NCBI GenBank assembly: GCA_002454195.1
Contig: DKIJ01000027.1
Span: 22,616 to 86,615, forward strand
Direction: 5' to 3'
From: Flavobacterium sp. UBA6721
Lineage (GTDB): Bacteria; Bacteroidota; Bacteroidia; Flavobacteriales; Flavobacteriaceae
DNA length: 64,000 bases
The notes under the pieces are model-generated. The model ran no database searches and had not been told where the DNA came from. It saw nothing but the letters and a program-made list of their open reading frames with translations. A program made the translations under genes and the position numbers. This document shows positions 27,372 to 34,517 of this stretch, piece after piece; the first letter of the stretch is position 1, and each line of letters begins with the position of its first letter.

Positions 27372-28529
27372 ATGAAAAAAACAGCCATCATACCCTTACG
27401 TATAGATTCCAAAGGGATTCCGGGAAAAAATAAAAAGAAAATGCTGGGACGCCCCCTTTTTTCATGGGTTTTAGGAGAAGCTATTTTTTCTGATTTGGAT
27501 GAAGTCTTTGTCTTTACCGATGACGTGGAAATTATCGATTATATCGCAAAAGAATACCATTGGACTCCAAAAGTAAAAGCACTTTTGCGTTCCAAAGAAA
27601 ATGCAACGGATACCGCTTCTACCGAAAGTGCTATGTTGGAATTTGCGGAACAAATCCAATACGATTTTGATGTACTGTGTTTGTTGCAGGCTACTTCGCC
27701 TATGACTACCGCTAGAGATATTAATACCACTTTAACTAAAATTGAAAATGAAAATTACGATTCGGCCCTCACGGTTGTGAATACGCATCGTTTTACTTGG
27801 AATGCCAATGGGACACCTCAAAATTATGATGTGTTCCATCGGCCAAGGCGTCAGGATTTTGAAGGTTTGTTAATTGAAAACGGTGCTGTTTATGCTACTA
27901 CAAAAAAGGCTTTTTTAGAATCTAAAAACAGAGTGAGTGGTAAAATCGGTTTAGTGACAATGCCTGAAAATTCATTGGTAGAAATCGATTCTATGACCGA
28001 TTGGAAAATTGTAGAAGAACTTTTAGCCAGCCGATTGAAAAAAGCAAAACAACAGCAACGGATTGATTATTTAGTGTTAGATGTTGACGGTGTGTTCACT
28101 AACGGACAGGTGTTTTATTCGGCAGAAGGAGAATTGGCTAAAGCCTTTGATATGCGTGACGGAATGGGATTGGAGATACTACGTCAAAATCAGGTTGAGG
28201 TGGTCGTAATAACATCTGAGAATTCAGCCTTAGTGGCGCAACGCATGAAAAAACTCCAAATTGAAAATACTTTTTTAGGGGTAAAAGATAAATATGCCTT
28301 TTTGCAACAATTTGCTAAAACCAGAAATACTAATTTTAATTCTTTTGCCTACATAGGCGATGATGTAAATGACTTAGCGAATATATGCGCAGTAGGATGG
28401 TCATTTTCACCGGCCAATGCCACAACAATAGTAAAACTAAATGCCGATTATTTATTAACGAAAGCTTCCGCTGAGGGTGCAATTCGCGAAGCTTGTGAAA
28501 AAATAATTGTTTATAACGAACGGTTTTAG
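27372..28529 (+). CDS. Fusion: CMP-nonulosonate synthetase plus HAD (KdsC-like) phosphatase
   Basis: 385 residues with two catalytic domains. Residues 1 to about 225 are a NeuA-type cytidylyltransferase (AIIPLRIDSKGIPGKN; LLQATSPMTTARDI). Residues about 233-385 are a C0-type HAD phosphatase with motif I DVDGVFT, motif II ITSEN, the motif III lysine in GVKDK and motif IV GDDVND. Fusing the nucleotidyltransferase to a phosphatase fits a route in which the synthase makes a 9-phosphate that must be dephosphorylated before CMP activation. Partner: the NeuB-like synthase at 29813, separated from it by a DUF559 cassette. Confidence 0.88.
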   Translation: MKKTAIIPLRIDSKGIPGKNKKKMLGRPLFSWVLGEAIFSDLDEVFVFTDDVEIIDYIAKEYHWTPKVKALLRSKENATDTASTESAMLEFAEQIQYDFDVLCLLQATSPMTTARDINTTLTKIENENYDSALTVVNTHRFTWNANGTPQNYDVFHRPRRQDFEGLLIENGAVYATTKKAFLESKNRVSGKIGLVTMPENSLVEIDSMTDWKIVEELLASRLKKAKQQQRIDYLVLDVDGVFTNGQVFYSAEGELAKAFDMRDGMGLEILRQNQVEVVVITSENSALVAQRMKKLQIENTFLGVKDKYAFLQQFAKTRNTNFNSFAYIGDDVNDLANICAVGWSFSPANATTIVKLNADYLLTKASAEGAIREACEKIIVYNERF

Positions 28530-28867
28530 ACTAAAAGGGAAAGTAGAAGAATTCAAAATACAAACCCCCAACCCCTATCAAGAGGGGAGTTAGTTTTCGG
28601 AAAATAATTCCATTTTGCTTTGAAATATTATAAAAAGCAATTGAAAAATCTATTTTTGGAGCGACTAATTTATAATTAACGTCATCGTATTCCCTTCTTG
28701 AGGGAGACAAGGGAGGTGAGAAAAAGAGAAGTTGTAAAGATATAGTAGTAGATGTAATTAATGTCATCGTATTCCCCTCTTGAAATCGAAGATGTAACGA
28801 TTCCATAAAAAATTAATAAAGGGAGTTAGAGGGGTTAGGGGTGTGTAAAAAGATAAAATATTTCATC
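28530..28867. repeat. 338-bp repeat block left of the DUF559 gene
   Basis: No gene apart from the end and start of its neighbours. Copies of the CCCCTCT/AGAGGGG palindrome lie at 28551-28612 (reversed), 28681-28720 (degenerate) and 28761-28850. The last is interrupted by a 45-bp insert at 28784-28828. All share a TCATCGTATT or TTAGCACTA lead-in and a TTAGGGGTGTG tail. Confidence 0.75.
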
Positions 28868-29275
28868 ATGTCTAAACGAAAAATCATCCCCTATAATCCT
28901 AAACTAAAAGAATACGCTCGGGAACTTAGAAATAATTCGACACAATCAGAGATATTCCTCTGGATGAAGTTAAAAGGAAAACAAATGTATGGTTATGATT
29001 TTCACAGACAAAAACCTATAGATAACTATATTTTAGATTTCTTTTGTCACGAATTAATGCTAGGTATAGAATTAGATGGTTATTCGCATCAATTAATTGA
29101 AGTGCATAATAAAGATTTGAAAAAAGAAAAAAGAATGATGGAATTAGGTGTGACCATATTACGATTTACAGATGAGCAAGTCACAAAGGATATCGAAAAC
29201 GTAATTAGAGCAATAGAATTTTTTATTGAAGAGTTTGAAAAACACACCCCCAACCCCTCTCAAGAGGGGAGTTAG
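28868..29275 (+). CDS. DUF559 endonuclease-like protein with repeat-encoded C-terminus
   Basis: 135 residues of the DUF559 family, related to very-short-patch-repair (Vsr)-like PD-(D/E)xK nucleases. Visible marks are NSTQSEIFLW (the conserved early Glu), KMYGYDFHRQKPI-like text, YILDFFCHELMLGIELDG with the Asp and Glu of the core, and TILRFTDEQV. I start at the ATG at 28868; a GTG at 28841 lies inside the repeat. The last ten codons, HTPNPSQEGS and the stop, are the palindromic repeat itself. It interrupts the nonulosonate gene pair. Confidence 0.87.
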   Translation: MSKRKIIPYNPKLKEYARELRNNSTQSEIFLWMKLKGKQMYGYDFHRQKPIDNYILDFFCHELMLGIELDGYSHQLIEVHNKDLKKEKRMMELGVTILRFTDEQVTKDIENVIRAIEFFIEEFEKHTPNPSQEGS

Positions 29276-29282
29276 TTTTCGT
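29241..29282. repeat. Palindromic repeat copy overlapping the 3' end of the DUF559 gene
   Basis: ACCCCTCTCAAGAGGGGA with the flanks CACACCCCCA and GTTAGTTTTCG is the reverse orientation of the CCCCTCTTGAGAGGGG family. It encodes HTPNPSQEGS and the TAG stop of the DUF559 protein. Confidence 0.85.
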
Positions 29283-29812
29283 AAATGAATGACGACTATT
29301 ATAAAGATTCAGGGCTGAATCAGGGGATTGTTGTAAGGTGTGGTAAGAGTCAAGTGACTATAGATTTGGAGAATGTAATTAGGATGATTGAATTTTTTAT
29401 TGAAGAGTTTAAAAAACACACCCCAACCCCTATGAAGAGGGGAGTTAAGTCCCTAATAATATTTTCGTCTTGTATTTTATTTTAGATAAAGTCCAGATTT
29501 GAAATTGTAAAATCAGTTATAATTAGCACTAAGGAGTTCCTCTCTTGAAATCGAAGATGTAACGATTCCATAAAAAATAATAAGGGCAATAGTGTAATAA
29601 GGTTGTGAAAGAAAAAAAAGTCAAGTAAAAGTATTTGAGGTAGTTAAAATGTAAAATAGAAGTTATCAATTAGCACTATTATATTCCCCTCTGTAGAGGG
29701 GCTAGGGGTGTGAGATATGATGTGTGTAAAGATAAAATTTGTTGATTAGCACTAATGAATTCCCCTCTTGAGAGGGGTTAGGGGTGTGTGAAAATTATAA
29801 AACGAAACGTAA
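29276..29812. other. 537-bp decayed repeat region between the DUF559 gene and neuB
   Basis: It holds the DUF559 remnant (29348-29447), a second copy of the 45-bp insert sequence joined to half a palindrome (29538-29587), and two full palindromes at 29681-29712 and 29751-29790, each with the TTAGCACTA lead-in. No intact gene is visible. Confidence 0.75.
29348..29447 (+). pseudogene. Remnant of a second DUF559 gene (C-terminal end only)
   Basis: About 100 bases duplicate the 3' end of the intact gene (29174-29275). The reading ENVIRMIEFFIEEFKKHTP matches ENVIRAIEFFIEEFEKHTP, followed by a damaged palindrome (CCCCTATGAAGAGGGG). The frame upstream does not look like DUF559. This is a decayed second copy and shows that the cassette duplicated or recombined here. 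Confidence 0.8.
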
Positions 29813-30688
29813 ATGAATAACTATAAAAAACCTTATGTAATTGCCGAAATAGGTTGCAATCATAAGGGGGAAATGGAAATTGCTAAGGAGCTCATCAAAA
29901 TTGCTAAAATATTTTGTAATGCCGATGCAGTCAAATTTCAGAAAAGAAATAATAAAGAATTACTAACGGAAGAGCAATACAATGCTCCACATCCCAATAG
30001 TTCCAATGCGTATGGGGATACCTATGGCGCGCATAGAGAGTATTTGGAATTTGATTTAAACCAACATTCCGAATTGAAAAATTACTGTGAATCGGTTGGT
30101 ATTACATATTCTACTTCGGTTTGGGATTTGACTTCCGCTAAAGAAATTGCTTCATTACATCCTGATTTTATTAAAATTCCTTCTGCTTGTAATAATAATT
30201 ATGCGATGTTATCTTGGTTATGCGAAAATTACCAAGGTGAGATTCATATTTCGACAGGAATGACAACTAAAAATGAAACTGAAGAACTAGTCAATTTCTT
30301 TATTGAAAAAGGGCGTAATCAGGATTTGGTTTTGTACAACTGTACATCTGGATATCCGGTACCATTTGAAGATGTTTGCTTGCTAGATATTAATTTGCTA
30401 ATAGCTAAATATGGAGAAAAGGTCAAACACATTGGTTTTTCAGGGCATCATTTAGGGATAGCAGTTGATATAGCAGCTTATACTTTAGGAGCCAATATTA
30501 TCGAAAGACATTATACACTGGATCGTACCTGGAAAGGAACCGATCATGCCGCTTCATTAGAACCTATGGGCTTACGAAAATTAAGTCGTGATTTAAATGC
30601 AGTTCATTCGGCGTTGACATTTAAAAGCAGTGATATTTTACCAATTGAAGCTGTGCAACGAGAGAAGTTGAAGAATAAGAAAGGCTGA
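29813..30688 (+). CDS. NeuB-like nonulosonic acid synthase lacking the SAF domain
   Basis: Condenses phosphoenolpyruvate with a hexose or N-acyl-hexosamine (phosphate) to give a nine-carbon sialic-acid-like sugar. The TIM-barrel motifs are intact: AEIGCNHKG (11-19), VKFQKR, KIPSACNN, STGMTT, GFSGHHLG and ERHYTLDR with the metal-binding histidines. At 291 residues it ends right after the barrel. The C-terminal SAF (antifreeze-like) domain of usual NeuB proteins (about 340-350 residues) is absent, and no remnant follows before the next promoter. With the fused synthetase/phosphatase at 27372 it forms the nonulosonate module. Confidence 0.88.
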   Translation: MNNYKKPYVIAEIGCNHKGEMEIAKELIKIAKIFCNADAVKFQKRNNKELLTEEQYNAPHPNSSNAYGDTYGAHREYLEFDLNQHSELKNYCESVGITYSTSVWDLTSAKEIASLHPDFIKIPSACNNNYAMLSWLCENYQGEIHISTGMTTKNETEELVNFFIEKGRNQDLVLYNCTSGYPVPFEDVCLLDINLLIAKYGEKVKHIGFSGHHLGIAVDIAAYTLGANIIERHYTLDRTWKGTDHAASLEPMGLRKLSRDLNAVHSALTFKSSDILPIEAVQREKLKNKKG

Positions 30689-30718
30689 TTTTTTGTTTAA
30701 GCAAAAAGAAATAAGCAT

Positions 30719-30726
30719 TAGGTTTG
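30719..30726 (+). promoter_or_regulatory. Putative promoter of the gene at 30745
   Basis: TAGGTTTG matches TAnnTTTG, 18 bases before the ATG at 30745. TTTG at 30692-30695 could be a -33 box, but the 23-base spacing is longer than usual. Confidence 0.4.
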
Positions 30727-30744
30727 CACTCATAAAAATAATCA

Positions 30745-32142
30745 ATGAACAATAAAAAAATCCTTGTTTTTTTCCCGGATGGTGTAGGGCTTCGCAATTT
30801 TGCCTTTACCCAATTTAAAGAAATTGGTGAAGAGCGTGGAAACCAAATAATATATTGGAACAATACCGTTTATCCTTTACAAGAAGAATTAGGGTATGAA
30901 GAAGTAAAAATCAAGACACAAAAGATTCATCCTTTAACTTCTTACTATTGTCGTGTTAGAAAACATATTGAACTGAATGTTGCTACCAAAAAGTTCAAAG
31001 ATCAAGTATATCAAACTTATAAATTTCCCTTTAATTACAATGGATTAAAGAATACTTTGATGACACTTTTTATCAAAGTGCTTATTGGTTTGAATTCTTC
31101 TGAAAAAGGGATAGTACGAATTCGAAAAAGAATTAATGCTTTAGAACGTGCTACCAAAAAGTATCAGTATTGCAAAAAACAATTGGAAGAAATAAAACCC
31201 GATTTGGTTTTTTGTACTACCCAAAGAGCTACTCAATCTATTGGCGCTTTATTGGCTGCACAGGATTTAGGGATTCCTACTTTAACGTTTGTGTATTCTT
31301 GGGATAATGTGCCTAAAGCGATGCAATTGGTAGAAACCGATTATTATTGTGTGTGGAGTGATTTGATGAAAAAGGAAATGCTACAATATTACCCTTTTGT
31401 TAAGGAAAACCAATTAATAGTTACGGGAACACCTCAATTTGAACCGCATTACGATACTGCTCTAACGCAAAGTAGAGAAGCTTTTTTTGCCGAATATCAG
31501 TTGGATATCCAAAAAAAATACATTTGTTTTTCAGGAGATGATGAAACCACATCACCATTAGATCAGTATTATTTAGAAGATTTAGCTCATGCTGTTCGTA
31601 CTTTAAGTGCTAAAGGATATAATTTGGGGATTATCTATCGTAAATGTCCTGTTGACACTACTTCCCGATACAATGCAGTAATTGAGGCTAATAAAGATAT
31701 CATCGCAGTAATAGATCCATTATGGAAGGCTTTAGGGAAAAATTGGAACGAAGTATTTCCTACTAAGGCCGATTTAGGATTATTACATAATGTTTGTGCG
31801 CATTCTGAATTGGTAACCAATGTGTGTTCTTCCACAGTTTTCGATTTTGTAGCGCATAATAAGCCATGTATTTATTACAATTATGAACAGCCTCAATTGA
31901 AAGAGGGAATTCGTGACATTGGGCAAAACTATAAATACGTTCATTTTAGATCAATGCCAAGTCAGCAAGCTGCTGTTTTTTGTACAGATAAAAATCAATT
32001 AGCCAATCAGATTGAAGCAATTCTAAAAGGAGAATTATCAAATGTTTCAGAGGGAAAAAAATGGTATGCTATTGTAGCAGGTGAAACGCCAACACAGGCC
32101 TCGGAGAAAATTTGGGATGCTATTGATCGCATTGTAAAATGA
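30745..32142 (+). CDS. Unassigned GT-B-like protein, candidate nonulosonate transferase
   Basis: 465 residues that I cannot place in a named family. It looks like a GT-B fold: an N-terminal ILVFFPDGVGLRNFAF, a middle LVFCTTQRATQSIGALLAAQ with TFVYSWDNVPKA, VTGTPQFEPHYD at the domain junction, and a C-terminal VTNVCSSTVFDFVAHNKPCIYYNY that resembles the sugar-nucleotide-binding end of UDP-glycosyltransferase or glycerophosphotransferase relatives. Directly downstream of the synthase, it is the best candidate in the window for transferring the CMP-activated nonulosonate. This role is an inference from position. Confidence 0.6.
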   Translation: MNNKKILVFFPDGVGLRNFAFTQFKEIGEERGNQIIYWNNTVYPLQEELGYEEVKIKTQKIHPLTSYYCRVRKHIELNVATKKFKDQVYQTYKFPFNYNGLKNTLMTLFIKVLIGLNSSEKGIVRIRKRINALERATKKYQYCKKQLEEIKPDLVFCTTQRATQSIGALLAAQDLGIPTLTFVYSWDNVPKAMQLVETDYYCVWSDLMKKEMLQYYPFVKENQLIVTGTPQFEPHYDTALTQSREAFFAEYQLDIQKKYICFSGDDETTSPLDQYYLEDLAHAVRTLSAKGYNLGIIYRKCPVDTTSRYNAVIEANKDIIAVIDPLWKALGKNWNEVFPTKADLGLLHNVCAHSELVTNVCSSTVFDFVAHNKPCIYYNYEQPQLKEGIRDIGQNYKYVHFRSMPSQQAAVFCTDKNQLANQIEAILKGELSNVSEGKKWYAIVAGETPTQASEKIWDAIDRIVK

Positions 32143-32228
32143 AATCAGAAATTGAAAATTTTATCCTAGATTTGCTGCTTAATTAGTTAATGAGAATTTG
32201 CCCCACTTTGAGATAAGGGAAGAAGAGA

Positions 32229-32278
32229 ACTCATAACTTCTAACTCATAACTTCTAACTCATAACTTTTAACTCAAAA
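32229..32278. repeat. AACTCATAACTTCT tandem just upstream of the MBOAT gene
   Basis: Three near-copies of AACTCATAACTTCT/TTTT lead directly into the start codon at 32280. They belong to the same heptamer-word family as the blocks around the four-helix-bundle gene. Confidence 0.7.
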
Positions 32279-32279
32279 A

Positions 32280-33713
32280 ATGTTCTTCAACTCTTTCGCT
32301 TTTGCGATTTTTTTACCCCTCGTTTTTATTTTGTATTGGTTTGTGTTTAACAAAAACAAAACCACTCAAAATAGTTTATTAATTATTGCCAGTTATTATT
32401 TTTATTCTTGTTGGGATTGGCGCTTCCTATTTCTTTTAGTATTTTCGACTTTTTTAGATTATTATACGGGTATTCGAATTGAAAAAAGCCAGAAAGAAAG
32501 CAGTCGAAAATTTTGGTTTTGGTTGAGTATCGGAGTCAATTTAGGATTTCTGGGCTTGTTTAAGTATTATAACTTCTTTGCGGCTTCTTTTGCGGAGCTA
32601 ATGCAGGGATTTGGTTTAAAAACATCACCTTTTTTGTTGGACGTAGTCTTACCTGTGGGGATTTCTTTTTATACCTTCCACGGCCTATCCTATGTAATTG
32701 ATATTTATTACAAAAGAATTAAAGCCGAATACAACTTTGTCGATTATTCCCTGTTTGTGAGTTATTTTCCGCTTTTGGTGGCAGGACCTATCGAAAGAGC
32801 AACCCATTTATTGCCAGAGATCAAAGAAAAACGAAGTTTTAATTTCGAACAGGCTAAAGCTGGAATCTACCAAATGCTATGGGGATTACTAAAAAAAGTA
32901 GTCATTGCCGATACCTGTGCGACTTATGCTAATGCCATCTTTGACCATTATGGCTCAATGAATTCGTTCTCGTTAGTATTAGGAGCTATTTATTTTGCGT
33001 TCCAAATTTACGGCGACTTTTCAGGATATTCAGATATGGCTTTGGGGATGTCTAAATTGTTTGGATTAGAACTACTAAGAAATTTTAATTATCCCTATTT
33101 TTCAAGAGATATAGCCGAGTTTTGGCGTCGTTGGCACATTTCGCTATCCTCTTGGTTTCGCGATTATTTATACATTCCGTTAGGAGGTAGCAAAGGCGGA
33201 ATGTGGATGAAAATCCGAAATACCTTTATTATCTTTTTGGTCAGTGGTTTTTGGCATGGTGCCAATTGGACGTATGTAGTTTGGGGGCTGATTAATGCCT
33301 TGTACTTTTTACCACTTCTTATACGGAAATCCAATCGAAACAATTTGGATACAGTTGTTTTAGATCGAAGTTGGGAATCGTTAAGAACGGTTGCCAATAT
33401 CGTACTCACCTTTGCACTAAGTTGTTTGGCTTGGGTGTTTTTTAGGGCAAAAACAATCACAGATGCTTTTTTGTATTTAAAAAAAATGTTTACCAATGGG
33501 CATTTCGAAACCCAATATTTGGCTAACGAAAGATACAACTATGAAATTATCCTCTTGTTGCTGCTGTTTATCACGGTCGAATGGAACAATCGCACCAAAG
33601 AAGAACCGATTTCGGGTAAATATCAAACGATAAAATTAGCTTTATGTTTGGCCGCTATCATGGCTTTAGGAACCTATTCGGATTACAAAGAGTTTATTTA
33701 TTTTCAGTTTTAG
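32280..33713 (+). CDS. MBOAT-family membrane O-acyltransferase (AlgI-like)
   Basis: 477 residues, about eleven transmembrane helices. Family marks are PVGISFYTFHGLSYVID, the FWRRWHISLSSWFRDYLYIP block and SGFWHGANWTYVVWG with the conserved histidine. MBOAT proteins of this type pass an acyl group through the membrane, and a periplasmic SGNH partner finishes O-acetylation of the glycan. The SGNH partner is at 34518-35387, separated from it by a GIY-YIG gene and its repeats. Confidence 0.92.
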   Translation: MFFNSFAFAIFLPLVFILYWFVFNKNKTTQNSLLIIASYYFYSCWDWRFLFLLVFSTFLDYYTGIRIEKSQKESSRKFWFWLSIGVNLGFLGLFKYYNFFAASFAELMQGFGLKTSPFLLDVVLPVGISFYTFHGLSYVIDIYYKRIKAEYNFVDYSLFVSYFPLLVAGPIERATHLLPEIKEKRSFNFEQAKAGIYQMLWGLLKKVVIADTCATYANAIFDHYGSMNSFSLVLGAIYFAFQIYGDFSGYSDMALGMSKLFGLELLRNFNYPYFSRDIAEFWRRWHISLSSWFRDYLYIPLGGSKGGMWMKIRNTFIIFLVSGFWHGANWTYVVWGLINALYFLPLLIRKSNRNNLDTVVLDRSWESLRTVANIVLTFALSCLAWVFFRAKTITDAFLYLKKMFTNGHFETQYLANERYNYEIILLLLLFITVEWNNRTKEEPISGKYQTIKLALCLAAIMALGTYSDYKEFIYFQF

Positions 33714-33752
33714 GATTTTGTATAAACTTTTAAGATTGATATATAATTTTAG

Positions 33753-33851
33753 GATGTGATTCCTCCTTCGTCGGAATGACACACTAGCTGCATTTTGTCA
33801 TCTCGACGAAGGAGACTCGAGCTATAGTGAACAGGCGAAGCAGATCACATA
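33753..33851. repeat. Inverted repeat left of the GIY-YIG gene (copy 1)
   Basis: GATGTGATTCCTCCTTCGTC with GGAATGACA on the left and TGTCAT, CGACGAAGGAG and GATCACAT on the right are complementary arms around a short loop. It is a full copy of the repeat family whose second copy ends the GIY-YIG reading frame. Confidence 0.85.
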
Positions 33852-33916
33852 AAGAAACTCAATAAAGAAAATTAATCGTATTTTGTCATCACCTAAATTA
33901 AGTTGAATAAAAAAGT

Positions 33917-34264
33917 ATGTTTGATTATAGAGAAGGCTATCATACTTATTATGTATACATCATAACGAATCGTTATCGTTCGACTTTTTATATTGGTATG
34001 ACAAATAATTTAAGGAATAGATTACAACAACATCATAAAAATATTGAAGAAGCTAATAAAACGTTTGCAGCAAAATATGGAATTGAGTTTTTGGTATATT
34101 ATGAAAAACACAGTTGGGTACATTTGGCAATCACAAGAGAAAAAGAATTAAAAAGCTGGAATAGAACTAAAAAAATAGAATTAATTCGTTCTTTCAATCC
34201 GGAATTTGAGTTCTTGAATGAAAGATTTAAAAATGGGGATGTGATTCCTCCTTTGTCGGAATGA
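33917..34264 (+). CDS. GIY-YIG nuclease-domain protein with repeat-encoded C-terminus
   Basis: 115 residues of the single-domain GIY-YIG (UPF0213/YhbQ-like) family. YYVYIITNRYRSTFYIGMTNNL carries the GIY and YIG equivalents, the arginine and the downstream EKELKSWNR with the conserved glutamate are present, and REKELK-type spacing is normal. The last eight residues (DVIPPLSE) and the TGA stop are encoded by the left arm of repeat copy 2. The nucleic-acid target is unknown. It separates the MBOAT from its SGNH partner and is flanked by its own inverted repeats on both sides. Confidence 0.87.
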   Translation: MFDYREGYHTYYVYIITNRYRSTFYIGMTNNLRNRLQQHHKNIEEANKTFAAKYGIEFLVYYEKHSWVHLAITREKELKSWNRTKKIELIRSFNPEFEFLNERFKNGDVIPPLSE

Positions 34265-34317
34265 CACACTTACACAGATTGTTTTGTCATTTCGACCAAA
34301 GGGAGAAATCACATAGA
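34237..34317. repeat. Inverted repeat overlapping the 3' end of the GIY-YIG gene (copy 2)
   Basis: The left arm GATGTGATTCCTCCTTTGTC plus GGAATGACA covers the last codons and the stop. The right arm TGTCATTTCGACCAAAGGGAG ends in AATCACAT, complementary to the left arm. Confidence 0.85.
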
Positions 34318-34354
34318 GAAAGTCTACAAAGTGAGTAAAGAAAAAGTAATAAAC

Positions 34355-34430
34355 GAGATGAGATTTCTCCTCTGGAGGAATGACACAATCAAACGCACAT
34401 TTTTTTATCTCGTCGCAACTGCCAAACTCG
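34355..34430. repeat. Degenerate third copy of the GIY-YIG-associated repeat
   Basis: GAGATTTCTCCTCTGGAGGAATGACACA and a weakly matching right half (ATCTCGTCGCAACTGCC, then ACTCGAG) resemble copies 1 and 2 but are decayed. Confidence 0.6.
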
Positions 34431-34517
34431 AGTGATTGCGAAAAGTTGTAAAAAAGCGCATAAAGTAGCTATAAAGAAAAGCTTTATTAGTTCTTACAGA
34501 TACAGTTAAAAAAAATA

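Noticed and set aside
28681-28720. Independent terminator
   Set aside because: It is a decayed copy of the CCCCTCT palindrome family; no convincing T run follows.
29285-29485. Possible second small gene after DUF559
   Set aside because: Only the part matching the DUF559 end is meaningful; the rest is unrelated, so it is listed as a remnant.
28530-29812. CRISPR array
   Set aside because: The repeats are palindromic, unevenly spaced, in both orientations and without uniform spacers, and there are no cas genes in the window.
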